Below, in pieces: positions 1 to 9,766 of a stretch of 64,000 bases of DNA; within the stretch, counting starts at the first letter, position 1; every line of letters begins with the position of its first letter. The notes under the pieces are model-generated. The model saw nothing but the letters and a program-made list of their open reading frames with translations. It was not told where the DNA came from and made no database searches. The position numbers and the translations under genes are program-made. This DNA is from Bacteroidota bacterium (lineage in GTDB: Bacteria > Bacteroidota > Bacteroidia > Chitinophagales > LD1), in the NCBI GenBank assembly GCA_947475165.1, contig CANJLD010000008.1:24841-88840 (forward strand), in the 5' to 3' direction.

Positions 1-1838
1 TCCATGTATTCGCTCATGTCAATACGAATCAACGCATCTTCGCTGTCAAATAAATAACGGGCAATTGATTTTGCTAATTCTGTTTTACCTACCCCGGTTG
101 GACCAAGGAAAATAAAAGTTCCGATTGGTTTTTTGGGGTCTTTCAATCCAACTCTGTTTCGCTGAATTGCTTTCGTAACTTTCTTCACCGCTTCGTTCTG
201 ACCAATTACCGCACCGCTAATTTCCGCACTCATGTTAATGAGTTTATTGCTTTCGGTTTGTGCAATTTTATTTACCGGTATGCCAGTCATCATAGCAACA
301 ACTTCAGCAATATCTACTTCGCTAACCGGAAAATGTTTTACACGGGATTCCTCATCCCATTGAGCTTTTGCCTTGTCTAAATCTTCAAGCAAACGTTTTT
401 CGGAATCACGCAAACGAGCCGCTTCCTCATACTTCTGGCTCTTCACTACTTGATTTTTTTGCGTTTTTATTTCTTCAACTTGCTTTTCAAGTTCGATAAT
501 ATTTTTCGGAACGTGAATGTTTTTCAAGTGAACACGCGCACCGACTTCATCCATTACATCAATGGCTTTATCGGGTAAAAATCTATCAGTAATGTAGCGT
601 GTTGAAAGTTTCACACAAGCAGCAATTGCTTCCGATGAATAATCAACGCTGTGATATTCTTCATATTTCGATTTGATATTGGTCAGAATCTGAACAGTTT
701 CCTCCGGAGAAGGGGGGTCAACGATTACCTGTTGGAATCTGCGAGCGAGCGCACCATCTTTCTCAATGTATTGACGATACTCATCTAAAGTAGATGCACC
801 GATACATTGCAGTTCTCCTCGAGCTAAAGCCGGTTTAAAAATATTTGAAGCATCAAGCGAACCGGTTGCACCACCAGCACCAACTATGGTATGAATTTCG
901 TCAATGAATAAAATCACATCGCGATTTTTTTCAAGCTCATTCATAATGGCTTTCATGCGCTCTTCAAACTGACCGCGATATTTTGTTCCGGCAACGAGGG
1001 CAGCCAAATCCAACATAACAATTCGTTTATTGAAAAGAACACGCGAAACTTTTTTCTGAACAATTCGAAGAGCAAGCCCTTCTACAATCGCTGTTTTACC
1101 AACACCAGGCTCACCAATCAAAATCGGATTGTTCTTTTTTCTGCGCGAAAGAATCTGCGAAACTCTCTCAATTTCGTTTTCGCGACCAACAATCGGGTCA
1201 AGTGCTCCTTCTTCTGCCAAGTGAGTTACATCACGACCGAAATTATCGAGTACCGGAGTTTTTGATTTTGTGGCTCCCGGCTTTTTTGGTTGTTGTGTTT
1301 GACCAAAACTTCCGCTTCTTCCTTTATCATCTTCAAATGGTTCGTCTTCGGGTGGGTCATTCGGCAATTCAGCACGTATTGTTTTAATATCTTTTAAATC
1401 GTTCTGCACGGCTTCTAATTCTTTTTTGAAAACATCGTAATCAATATCAAATTGCGCAAGAAGTTGAGTGGCGAGATTGTCCTTGTTCTTCAAAATAGAA
1501 AGCAACAAATGCTCTGTTCCAATCACATCGCTCTTCAAAACCTTTGCTTCAAGCACAGTAATCTTCAAAACTTTTTCGGCTTGTTTAGTAAGCGGCAAAT
1601 TGTTCGGATTAAAATTTCCTTTTGCCACTTTGTCTTTTATCGAATCTTCGATGGTCTTGCGCAACATCACCGCGTCAATTTCTAAACTCTTCAAGGTTTT
1701 AATGGCAAGACCTTCGCCTTCGCGAATTAAACCGAGCAACAAATGCTCGATACCAATGTAATCATGATTCAAACGAAGGGCTTCTTCGCGGCTGTAGGAA
1801 ATTACTTCCTTAACTTTGGGTGAGAATTTTGCTTCCAT
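1..1838 (-). CDS. clpC: ATP-dependent Clp protease ATP-binding subunit ClpC (C-terminus truncated by window edge)
   Basis: Minus-strand translation [43 protein letters not shown]..., with Clp-N repeats, Walker A ([15 protein letters not shown]), a second AAA ([12 protein letters not shown]) and UVR-like linker. Open at the left edge, so absent from the ORF track. Confidence 0.96.
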   Translation of the reverse strand, partial: MEAKFSPKVKEVISYSREEALRLNHDYIGIEHLLLGLIREGEGLAIKTLKSLEIDAVMLRKTIEDSIKDKVAKGNFNPNNLPLTKQAEKVLKITVLEAKVLKSDVIGTEHLLLSILKNKDNLATQLLAQFDIDYDVFKKELEAVQNDLKDIKTIRAELPNDPPEDEPFEDDKGRSGSFGQTQQPKKPGATKSKTPVLDNFGRDVTHLAEEGALDPIVGRENEIERVSQILSRRKKNNPILIGEPGVGKTAIVEGLALRIVQKKVSRVLFNKRIVMLDLAALVAGTKYRGQFEERMKAIMNELEKNRDVILFIDEIHTIVGAGGATGSLDASNIFKPALARGELQCIGASTLDEYRQYIEKDGALARRFQQVIVDPPSPEETVQILTNIKSKYEEYHSVDYSSEAIAACVKLSTRYITDRFLPDKAIDVMDEVGARVHLKNIHVPKNIIELEKQVEEIKTQKNQVVKSQKYEEAARLRDSEKRLLEDLDKAKAQWDEESRVKHFPVSEVDIAEVVAMMTGIPVNKIAQTESNKLINMSAEISGAVIGQNEAVKKVTKAIQRNRVGLKDPKKPIGTFIFLGPTGVGKTELAKSIARYLFDSEDALIRIDMSEYM

Positions 1839-2122
1839 AGCTTGCTTATTTCAAATTTCACTCCAACAATTTTTTGCGGTCATCTTGTCGGAATGATGGT
1901 GGTTATACAATGATGATGTTACAACAAATTTATTTTTTTGCTTGCATTCAAACGTAAAGCAATTCTTCGGAACCAACAAAGAACTGGCTGGCAAAATGGT
2001 TGCACGATGCTAACAATGTTTCGACAATAGAATCGTTTTGCATACATTGTCACAAAATTTGCGGTTTGCAATAAAAAATCTAAATTAGAATCGTATTATC
2101 GCATCATATAAATCACGCGCGT

Positions 2123-2491
2123 ATGAAATTCCAAGTTGACAAAAGAGACCGGCTTGTTATCGTTAAGCTGAATGAAGACAAATTGTTAAGCAATCTTGCT
2201 CCGCAATTAAAATCGGAAATGGTGATTTTGAACAACGAGGGTTTCAAGAATATTGTTCTTGATTTAGCAGACGTTCAATACGTAGATTCTTCAGGTTTAA
2301 GTGCGCTGTTAGTTGGCAATCGTCTTTGCAAAGAAGCCAGCGGAACTTTCGTACTCACCGGTCTGAACGCGCATATACAAAAGCTCATTAAAATTTCGCA
2401 GCTCGAACCAATTCTGAATATCGTTCCGTCAATCAACGAATCGGTTGATTACGTAATGATGGAAGAACTTGACCGCGATTTAAAGAGCTAA
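2123..2491 (+). CDS. STAS-domain anti-sigma factor antagonist-like protein
   Basis: 122 aa; VDSSGLSALLVG STAS phosphorylation-site motif. Confidence 0.85.
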   Translation: MKFQVDKRDRLVIVKLNEDKLLSNLAPQLKSEMVILNNEGFKNIVLDLADVQYVDSSGLSALLVGNRLCKEASGTFVLTGLNAHIQKLIKISQLEPILNIVPSINESVDYVMMEELDRDLKS

Positions 2492-2500
2492 CAGCAGCCA

Positions 2501-3412
2501 ATGCAATTTGATGTTACTATTTTGGGAAGCAATGCTGCTATTCCTGCATATAACCGTCACCCATCCTCGCAGGCTTTAAATTACAATGGCAATATTTTTT
2601 TGATTGATTGTGGCGAAGGCACGCAGTTCCGCATGAATGAGTTTGGCATCAAGCGCGGCAACCTCAACAACATTTTTATTTCTCACTTGCATGGCGACCA
2701 CTACTTTGGTCTGGTGGCGTTGCTTACTTCTTTCAATTTGAATTGGCGCGAACACCCACTTCATATTTATGGGCCACCGGCACTGGAAGAAATTATAAAT
2801 GTTCATTTCAAACATTCATCAACTCAGTTACGATATGAACTTCATTTTCATTCTGTATTAGCAGATGAGCCGAAAATAATTTATGAAGATTCTACGCTTA
2901 CCGTTGAAACAATTATTCTGACGCACCGATTGCCTACTACAGGTTTTTTATTTAAGGAGAAAAAGCACCTGCGAAAAATAATTGCAGAGAAAATTACCGA
3001 ATACAATATTCCGCATCATAAAATAACTGATATAAAAAGAGGTGAAGATTTTATTGATGAAAGTGGAAAGAAAATTTCAAACGCTGAATTAACGCTTGAC
3101 CCTTTGCCTCAGCGCAGCTATGCGTATTGCAGCGATACTGTTTATACCGAAAGTTTTATTGAACAAATAAAAGGAGTGAATACGCTCTATCATGAAGCAA
3201 CTTTTATTCATGAACATGAAGAAAGAGCCACAGAAACTTTTCACACTACTACTAAACAGGCGGCAAAAATTGCCAAACTTTCAAATGCAGGAAAATTATT
3301 GATAGGGCATTTCTCTGCACGTTATGACGATTTGAATTTTCTTTTGAATGAAAGCAAAGAAGTTTTTCCTGAAACGTTTTTAGCCGAAGAAGGAAAAACA
3401 TTCAGCATCTGA
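2501..3412 (+). CDS. rnz: Ribonuclease Z
   Basis: HLHGDHYFGL metallo-beta-lactamase motif; AIPAYNRHPSSQAL N-terminus; C-terminal GHFSARY. Confidence 0.93.
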   Translation: MQFDVTILGSNAAIPAYNRHPSSQALNYNGNIFLIDCGEGTQFRMNEFGIKRGNLNNIFISHLHGDHYFGLVALLTSFNLNWREHPLHIYGPPALEEIINVHFKHSSTQLRYELHFHSVLADEPKIIYEDSTLTVETIILTHRLPTTGFLFKEKKHLRKIIAEKITEYNIPHHKITDIKRGEDFIDESGKKISNAELTLDPLPQRSYAYCSDTVYTESFIEQIKGVNTLYHEATFIHEHEERATETFHTTTKQAAKIAKLSNAGKLLIGHFSARYDDLNFLLNESKEVFPETFLAEEGKTFSI

Positions 3413-3432
3413 TAATCTTTTAATACTCTACC

Positions 3433-4860
3433 ATGACCAGAGAAGAATATTTAAAACTCACCGCCATATTCGGAGCGGGAAGTTTAATTCCACAAAATTT
3501 GTTGGCTATGTTTTCAGAAGACGAATTAAAGCGAAGCGATTTCGGAAAAGATTTTGTTTGGGGAACCGCCACTGCTGCTTACCAAATTGAAGGCGGCTGG
3601 AATGAAGACGGCAAAGGAGAAAGTGTGTGGGATTATTTTACACACAACAAGAAGAGAAAAATAAAAACCGGAGAAAACGGAGATGTTGCCTGCGATTTCT
3701 ATCACCGCTACGAAAGTGATATCGAGTTGATGCACAAGATGAATATTCCGGCTTCGCGGTTTTCTATTTCGTGGTCACGTATTCTTCCACAAGGAACCGG
3801 TGCTGTAAATCAGAAAGGAATTGATTATTACCATCGCGTTATTGATAAATGTTTGAAAGAAGGCGTAGAACCTTGGGTGACTTGTTACCACTGGGATTTG
3901 CCGCAGGCGTTAGAAGATAAGGGCGGCTGGGCAAATCGTGATTCTATTAAATGGTTTGAAGAATTCGTGAACATAATTTCGAAAGAGTATGGCGACAAAG
4001 TGAAAAACTGGATGGTGTTTAACGAGCCAATGGCGTTTGTTCCGCTTGGTTATTTGATTGGAATGCACGCACCTGGCTATGTCAATTTTGGAAAGTTTTA
4101 CAAAGCAGTTCATCATGTGACTATGTGTCATGGTGCCGGGGGAAGAATAATCCGCGCGAATGTGGCGGGCGCAAATATCGGCACAACTTTTTCGTGCAGC
4201 CATATTGATGCGAAGAATGATAAACCTGCAAATGTAAAAGCAGCTAAAAGAGCAGATGCGTTCATCAATCGTTTATTCATTGACCCTGTATTAGGCTTGG
4301 GTTATCCGAAAAAAGATTTGCCCGCTTGCAAACATATTGAGAAACACATGCAGGAAGGCGATGCGGAGAAAATGAAATTCGATTTTGATTTCATTGGCTT
4401 GCAGAATTATTCAAGAATGGTGATTTATAATCTTGGGCTGATTCCGATTATTCATTTTGCAAACGTGTCGGCAAAAAAACTTGGACACGATGTAACCGAT
4501 ATGGGCTGGGAAGTTTATCCGGAAGGCATTTATCACCTAATCAAAAAATTTGGTGCGTATAAAAACATTCCTAAAATTTACATTACCGAAAACGGTGCAG
4601 CTTTCCCCGATGAAAATATTAACGGAGAAATAAACGACCCGAAACGTACACAGTTTATAAAAGATTATTTGAAACAGGTTTTAAAAGCGAAGAATGAAGG
4701 AGTAGATGTGGGCGGCTACTTTGTTTGGAGCTTTATGGACAACTTTGAATGGGCAGAAGGTTTCCGGCCGCGCTTTGGTTTGGTGGGTGTTGATTTCAAA
4801 ACGCAACAGCGAACCGTTAAAGCCAGCGGCAAGTGGTTCAGCGAATTTTTATCGAAATAA
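3433..4860 (+). CDS. Glycoside hydrolase family 1 beta-glucosidase
   Basis: FVWGTATAAYQIEGGWNEDGKGESVWD, FNEP acid/base and ITENG nucleophile motifs. Confidence 0.95.
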   Translation: MTREEYLKLTAIFGAGSLIPQNLLAMFSEDELKRSDFGKDFVWGTATAAYQIEGGWNEDGKGESVWDYFTHNKKRKIKTGENGDVACDFYHRYESDIELMHKMNIPASRFSISWSRILPQGTGAVNQKGIDYYHRVIDKCLKEGVEPWVTCYHWDLPQALEDKGGWANRDSIKWFEEFVNIISKEYGDKVKNWMVFNEPMAFVPLGYLIGMHAPGYVNFGKFYKAVHHVTMCHGAGGRIIRANVAGANIGTTFSCSHIDAKNDKPANVKAAKRADAFINRLFIDPVLGLGYPKKDLPACKHIEKHMQEGDAEKMKFDFDFIGLQNYSRMVIYNLGLIPIIHFANVSAKKLGHDVTDMGWEVYPEGIYHLIKKFGAYKNIPKIYITENGAAFPDENINGEINDPKRTQFIKDYLKQVLKAKNEGVDVGGYFVWSFMDNFEWAEGFRPRFGLVGVDFKTQQRTVKASGKWFSEFLSK

Positions 4861-4876
4861 TTTCTTGCACAGAAAT

Positions 4877-4910
4877 AAAAAAGCCACCCAAAATGAGGTG
4901 GCTTTTTATT
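4877..4910. terminator. Bidirectional rho-independent terminator between convergent genes
   Basis: aaaaaagccacccaaaatgaggtggctttttatt hairpin with A and T tracts. Confidence 0.8.
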
Positions 4911-4927
4911 TTTTCCCAAACGAAATT

Positions 4928-5137
4928 TTAGTTGGTTACTTCCCAGCTTCCACCGTTTGCTTTGCAATCAGATTGCGCTTGTTTGTATTCGCTGGTTACG
5001 CCAGGAATTAATGTACCGCTCTGGCAAACAGAAGAACTGTTCGAACCGCTGCTGTATTTACAATATCCTCATTTGTTACAAGAAGCTGCAGATACCATAA
5101 GACCAGCAGCCATAAAGGCAAAAAATAATTTTTTCAT
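4928..5137 (-). pseudogene. Small Cys-rich lipoprotein-like gene interrupted by an in-frame TGA (pseudogene, sequence error or recoding candidate)
   Basis: Minus strand: MKKLFFAFMAAGLMVSAASCNK[TGA]GYCKYSSGSNSSSVCQSGTLIPGVTSEYKQAQSDCKANGGSWEVTN*. Signal peptide and lipobox-like Cys lie before the TGA (5069-5071); the frame then stays open for 46 codons to TAA. Confidence 0.6.
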
Positions 5138-5233
5138 AATTGTAGTATTTGGTTTTAGTATGCTTCAAAAATAAAATTCAAAGGCAATAAAAGCAAGTAT
5201 TCGGTAAGAATAGTTCCGTTTTGGTGCTGTCGA

Positions 5234-6634
5234 TTAAAATATTTTCCCGGGATTAAGAATGTTGTTCGGGTCAAATACCTTTTTAATGTCGCGCATCAAT
5301 TGCAATTGCACTTCGCGGAATTTAATATCCATGTAAGGAATCTGAATCCAGCCAATGCCGTGTTCACCCGAAATTGTCCCACCAAGTTCTACTACTTTTT
5401 CAAAAATTTCGCGAATGCCTTTCGGCACTTCGTTCTTCCAATACTCTTCCGTCAGTTCATCTTTTAGAATACGAACATGCACATTCCCATCACCGGCATG
5501 ACCATAACATACGCTGCGAAAATTCCATTTCTTGCCTACCGCTTTTATGTGCTTGAGAAGTTCCGGTAAATCTGCGCGTGGCACAACGGTGTCTTCTTCC
5601 ACCGTCATGTTCGTTTTCTTTACGGCATAAGCAATGTTTCTGCGCATGCGCCACAAATCAATTTTCTGCGCTTCGCTGTCGGCAAAGAGAATTTCGCCTA
5701 CTTCAAACTGCGAAAGCACTTCGTAAATTTTTTCGCAGTCTTTCTGAATTACTTCCAAATCGTTTCCATCTACTTCAATTAAAAGAGTAGCCTGCGTATC
5801 GTCTGCCAGCGGAATAGTTACATCGCCTAAAAACTTCATTACGTATTCCACCGCATCGCGCTCCATAAATTCAATACAACTTGGAATTATTCCTGCGCGG
5901 AAAACCGCACTGACTGCCGCACCCGCATCGTCCATGCTCTTAAAAGGAGCAAGCATTACATTGTTGAATTTTGGATACGGCAAAAGCTTGAGGACAATTT
6001 TTGTAACCACGGCCAGTGTTCCTTCGCTGCCTACAATCAATTGTGTTAAGTTGTAGCCGGTAGAGTTCTTCAAGGTGTTTGCACCGGTCCACATTATTTC
6101 TCCGTTTGGCAATACCACTTCAAGATTCAATACAAAATCTTTTACCACGCCATACTTTACCGCTCTTGGTCCGCCACTGTTGCAGGCAACATTCCCTCCA
6201 ATAAAACTGGTGCCTCGACTTGATGGGTCAACGGGATAGAACAGACCTTTTTCCTGCAAAGTATTTTGCAATGCTTCGGTAATAACTGCCGGTTCTGTGG
6301 TTACCTGCAAATTGCGCTCGTCAATTTTCAGAATCTTATTCATCCGCTCGATGGAGAGCATTACACCACCGTGAACGCACAAGCTATTAGCACTTAAACC
6401 GGTACCTGCTGCACGGGGCGAAACCGGTATCAAATTCTGATTACAGTATTTTAAGATGACAGAAATTTCCTGCGGAGTAATTGGCTTGATAACCACTTCA
6501 GGCGGAAAGCTTACACCATCGGTTTCATCGCGACTGAATTTTTCGATGCTGGCTTCATCGGTAAAAACATACTCCTCTCCCACTATGGTTTTGAAGTGCG
6601 TTAAATCTTCGGCTGTAATTTTTTTGTAACTCAT
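5234..6634 (-). CDS. FAD-binding oxidoreductase, GlcD-like (glycolate/D-lactate dehydrogenase family)
   Basis: PRAAGTGLSANSL, GGNVACNSGGPRAVKYGVV, GHAGDGNVH, GEHGIG and NPGKIF motifs. Confidence 0.93.
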   Translation of the reverse strand: MSYKKITAEDLTHFKTIVGEEYVFTDEASIEKFSRDETDGVSFPPEVVIKPITPQEISVILKYCNQNLIPVSPRAAGTGLSANSLCVHGGVMLSIERMNKILKIDERNLQVTTEPAVITEALQNTLQEKGLFYPVDPSSRGTSFIGGNVACNSGGPRAVKYGVVKDFVLNLEVVLPNGEIMWTGANTLKNSTGYNLTQLIVGSEGTLAVVTKIVLKLLPYPKFNNVMLAPFKSMDDAGAAVSAVFRAGIIPSCIEFMERDAVEYVMKFLGDVTIPLADDTQATLLIEVDGNDLEVIQKDCEKIYEVLSQFEVGEILFADSEAQKIDLWRMRRNIAYAVKKTNMTVEEDTVVPRADLPELLKHIKAVGKKWNFRSVCYGHAGDGNVHVRILKDELTEEYWKNEVPKGIREIFEKVVELGGTISGEHGIGWIQIPYMDIKFREVQLQLMRDIKKVFDPNNILNPGKIF

Positions 6635-6635
6635 G

Positions 6636-6707
6636 TAGTCCCGACAGGAATCGAACCTGCATCAAAAGTTTAGGAAACTTCTATTCTATCCATTGAACTA
6701 CGAGACC
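6636..6707 (-). tRNA. tRNA-Arg (anticodon CCT)
   Basis: Cloverleaf on minus strand: ggtctcg ta gttcaatggatagaat a gaagt ttCCTaa acttt tgatg cagg ttcgatt cctg cgggact a; TTCGATT T-loop; CCA not encoded. Confidence 0.93.
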
Positions 6708-6776
6708 AAATATTCTTTCTAAAGATGCGAAAATAGAAATTCCTGTTTCCCACAGAAGCTGGAATCGTATTGCACT

Positions 6777-7271
6777 CTACAAAATTTTATTATCCGATTC
6801 AAACCCGTGGTGACCCTGACTGGTAAGCGAGCTTGATTCATCTACATTAACACCTTGTGCGCGCAGTTCTTCGCGTTTCTTTTCGCGGGCTTCGTTTTGC
6901 TTTTTCCAGTTGGGGTTATAGCTCACCATAATGTTGATCCATGCCGAGCGCGACAGGCGCGTGTTGAAGGTAAAACCGATAACGGCAGTAATACCAATGG
7001 CAGTAAGTATATAAGGCAGCTCCCATTTTAAAACCATCAGGGTTATGAGCATGACTATCAGCAGCGCACCGGAACTAAAAGTGTAGCCCATATACATAGC
7101 CCCGTACCAGAAACCCGGTTCCTGTTCGTATTTTAAACCGCACACCGGGCAGTTTTCGTACATATCGTAAAACTTCAATTTATAGAGGGGGCTGCGCCAT
7201 AGTTCTCCTTCATGACAGCGCGGACATTTCATACCCACAATGCTATATAGTTTATCGCCTTTGTTGAACAT
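6777..7271 (-). CDS. DUF983 family membrane protein
   Basis: MKCPRCHEGELWRSPLYK...CPVCGLKYEQEPGFWYGAMYMGY. Confidence 0.85.
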   Translation of the reverse strand: MFNKGDKLYSIVGMKCPRCHEGELWRSPLYKLKFYDMYENCPVCGLKYEQEPGFWYGAMYMGYTFSSGALLIVMLITLMVLKWELPYILTAIGITAVIGFTFNTRLSRSAWINIMVSYNPNWKKQNEAREKKREELRAQGVNVDESSSLTSQGHHGFESDNKIL

Positions 7272-7329
7272 GGCGCGAAGTTACGAATGCAAATGAACTA
7301 CGGGCTGATATTGGTCAATGGAGGTGTAG

Positions 7330-8568
7330 CTAATACACTACCACTTTTGCATTAGAGGTTTTATTGCCGTTTTTTGATTGCAATAAATAAGTTCCCGCAG
7401 TAAGGGCGGAAATATTAATGGTGGAAAGAGAAGATGTGTTGTGCAGCACAAGAACCTGTCTTCCTAAAACATCTGTCAAAATAATTTCACTAAGCGGTTC
7501 ATCGTTTCCGGTTTGAACAAAAATTAAATCGTGAGCAGGGTTAGGATACACATTCAACATTTCGTTCTCCACTTCATCTACACCTGTTACCGGTGCGGTA
7601 TATAAAGTAGCATTACCGGGCACCGTATTATGCCCCGATTGCGGACCGGTGTTTCCCTGAGCTACTACTCCATTATACGAAGCACCAATAGTATATGGAT
7701 AAACCGGTACCTGATTATTATTGATAGTTACAAAATAAGCATACGTGCCTTGCGGATACTCCGGTGTAACGCAAACCCTGCCGTTGTATTGGTCAAGGTG
7801 GCCTAAACCCGGCACATACTCGTAATCTTCAATATACTTTCCAAGCGGATATTGCCCGCCAATGGCTGGACCGTATTGACTTGCCTGTAAAACTGTTCCA
7901 TCGGCAAGTGTAGTGCGGTCGGTAATACTCCGCAACCGGTAACCGGTTTCCATAAGTGTAATGCCACCGGTGCCGTTAGTGTCATCGTAAGCATAGGCCC
8001 CGTAAATAGGAAAGCCGTCAAACGCGTAACCAATAATTGGCGAGTGAACGGTTGTTACCTGGTCATCGTACAGACAGGTTGGGTTTACATGGTGGTGATA
8101 CTCTCCGTTAGGGGCAGGGTGACCGAGACAGGCATCAAAGCTTGCGCCTTCATTCGGCAGCGCATCTTGATTCCATATTCCTCCATTGTTATAAGAGGTA
8201 GCATCTTTAGCATTAAAAATACTTACACCGTTTGTCCAAACACCGATATGCCCTAAACCGGTAGCAGTTTTAGTTCCGCTTTTAGGCTGAGGACTGCGCG
8301 TAATTTTAAAACAGAAATTTTGGTTAGCCGGAGTGTTCGGGTTGCCCGCCCATGGGCCAATATCGTAACCGGGAATACAGGTGCAGGTTACATATACATC
8401 GGTAGTGGTATAATTCACTTGCTGCACGTTGGCAGTTAACCCGCTGTAACCGGTAAGGTTGGTGGTATTAATAAGCCACGAAGTAACTGCCGGGTCGGTA
8501 ACCTGCGCAAAACTTTGAGTGCAAGAAAGAAGAAGAGCGAAAATGAAACACGAATAATATTTTTTCAT
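7330..8568 (-). CDS. YHYH-domain protein with T9SS type A sorting domain
   Basis: GEYHHHVNPTCL and GYAFDGFPIYGAY motifs; signal peptide; C-terminal VYPNPAHDLIFV...GTYLLQ. Confidence 0.88.
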   Translation of the reverse strand: MKKYYSCFIFALLLSCTQSFAQVTDPAVTSWLINTTNLTGYSGLTANVQQVNYTTTDVYVTCTCIPGYDIGPWAGNPNTPANQNFCFKITRSPQPKSGTKTATGLGHIGVWTNGVSIFNAKDATSYNNGGIWNQDALPNEGASFDACLGHPAPNGEYHHHVNPTCLYDDQVTTVHSPIIGYAFDGFPIYGAYAYDDTNGTGGITLMETGYRLRSITDRTTLADGTVLQASQYGPAIGGQYPLGKYIEDYEYVPGLGHLDQYNGRVCVTPEYPQGTYAYFVTINNNQVPVYPYTIGASYNGVVAQGNTGPQSGHNTVPGNATLYTAPVTGVDEVENEMLNVYPNPAHDLIFVQTGNDEPLSEIILTDVLGRQVLVLHNTSSLSTINISALTAGTYLLQSKNGNKTSNAKVVVY

Positions 8569-8783
8569 ACTGTTTTTTAAAACGTTAATTGATTTAGCTG
8601 AGAACGTTCATTAGACGACACCTAACTCTAAAACCTTCGGTGATTTTAGAAAAATTTGAATATGATTTTTGCGATGGAAGAAGGAACGCAATCAGAACCG
8701 AATCTTATAACTTTTTTGCGCTTTCCTGTAACGCTTTTCTTTCAGTAGAGGTGTAGGTTTGTTTTCGAAAAACAACCACCCTC

Positions 8784-9365
8784 TTGACCGAACCGCTTCT
8801 TATATTACAATTGCAGCAAGGAAACGAAAAAGCTTTCGGCTATCTGGTAGAAAATTTTCAGGACCGGGTTTACAATACCTGCCTGGGTATTTTGCGCAAT
8901 GCGGAAGATGCGGAAGATATTGCGCAGGAAGTTTTTGTAGAAGTGCATAGGTCAGTTCAAAATTTCAAAGCAGAGTCGAAGCTCTCTACCTGGATTTACC
9001 GCATCTGCGTAACCAAATCGCTCGACCATTTGCGGGGCAAGAAGAGGAAGAAACGTTTTGCCTTTGTAAAGAGCATTTTCGGAGAACATGATAATGAGCT
9101 GCGCTTTGAAATTCCTGATTTTGTTCATCCGGGAGTTCAGTTAGAAAACAAAGAGCGTGCTGCTTATCTGTTTAAGGCAATAGAAGACTTACCGGAGAAT
9201 CAGAAAATTGCTTTTACCCTTAATAAAATCGAGTGCCTGAGTTATCAGGAAATAAGTGAGGTAACCGAGATGTCGGTTTCGGCTGTGGAGTCGCTGTTGT
9301 TCCGCGCCAAGCAGAATTTGAAGAAAATACTGACGGATTATTACGAACAGAACGAAAAAGCATAA
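8784..9365 (+). CDS. ECF-type RNA polymerase sigma factor
   Basis: Sigma-70 region 2 (NAEDAEDIAQEVFVEVHRSVQNFKAESKLSTWIYRI) and region 4 (LSYQEISEVTEMSVSAVESLLFRAKQNLKK). Confidence 0.94.
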   Translation: MTEPLLILQLQQGNEKAFGYLVENFQDRVYNTCLGILRNAEDAEDIAQEVFVEVHRSVQNFKAESKLSTWIYRICVTKSLDHLRGKKRKKRFAFVKSIFGEHDNELRFEIPDFVHPGVQLENKERAAYLFKAIEDLPENQKIAFTLNKIECLSYQEISEVTEMSVSAVESLLFRAKQNLKKILTDYYEQNEKA

Positions 9366-9436
9366 ACACATAGGCACATAGAACACATAGCTAAAATTAA
9401 TTTGCATTTCTATGTGCTCTATGTGCCTATGTGTTT
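9364..9436. repeat. 27-bp near-perfect inverted repeat (hairpin) between sigma gene and next ORF
   Basis: aaacacataggcacatagaacacatag (9364-9390) versus ctatgtgctctatgtgcctatgtgttt (9410-9436): 26/27 complementary, 19-nt loop, left arm overlaps the stop codon. Confidence 0.9.
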
Positions 9437-9487
9437 ATTGTATTCAAGAAGCCGCAAGTTTTTAAACGCAATAGCATCTAAATACCC

Positions 9488-9766
9488 ATGAACCCTGAAA
9501 AGGAAAAGTGGGCAGAAGAAGTTTTAGCAAGTGCTGAGAATATTCAGCGCGCTAAGGTTAGTGCCGTATTTTATCAGAAAACAATGGATAGAATTAAAGC
9601 GGAAGCGATTATTTCTACCGATTATGTTTTGCGAATTGCTGCCGGACTTTTCCTGTTGATTACATTGAATGTGTTTGCCTGCGTGTCATTTTCAAAAGAG
9701 AATAACCAATCTTTACAAGCTTTCGCCAAAGAGTATTGCATTTCTTCAACTACCGATACCTTTTAA
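9488..9766 (+). CDS. Short single-TM protein, putative anti-sigma-like (CnrY-sized)
   Basis: 92 aa, one TM segment (IAAGLFLLITLNVFACVSF), directly downstream of ECF sigma gene. Confidence 0.6.
   Translation: MNPEKEKWAEEVLASAENIQRAKVSAVFYQKTMDRIKAEAIISTDYVLRIAAGLFLLITLNVFACVSFSKENNQSLQAFAKEYCISSTTDTF

Noticed and set aside
1202-1761. Plus-strand ORFs at 1202, 1452 and 1468
   Set aside because: All antisense to clpC.
4928-5137. Genome-wide TGA recoding (alternative genetic code)
   Set aside because: rnz, deoC and other genes in the window end at TGA in the expected place, so TGA is a normal stop.
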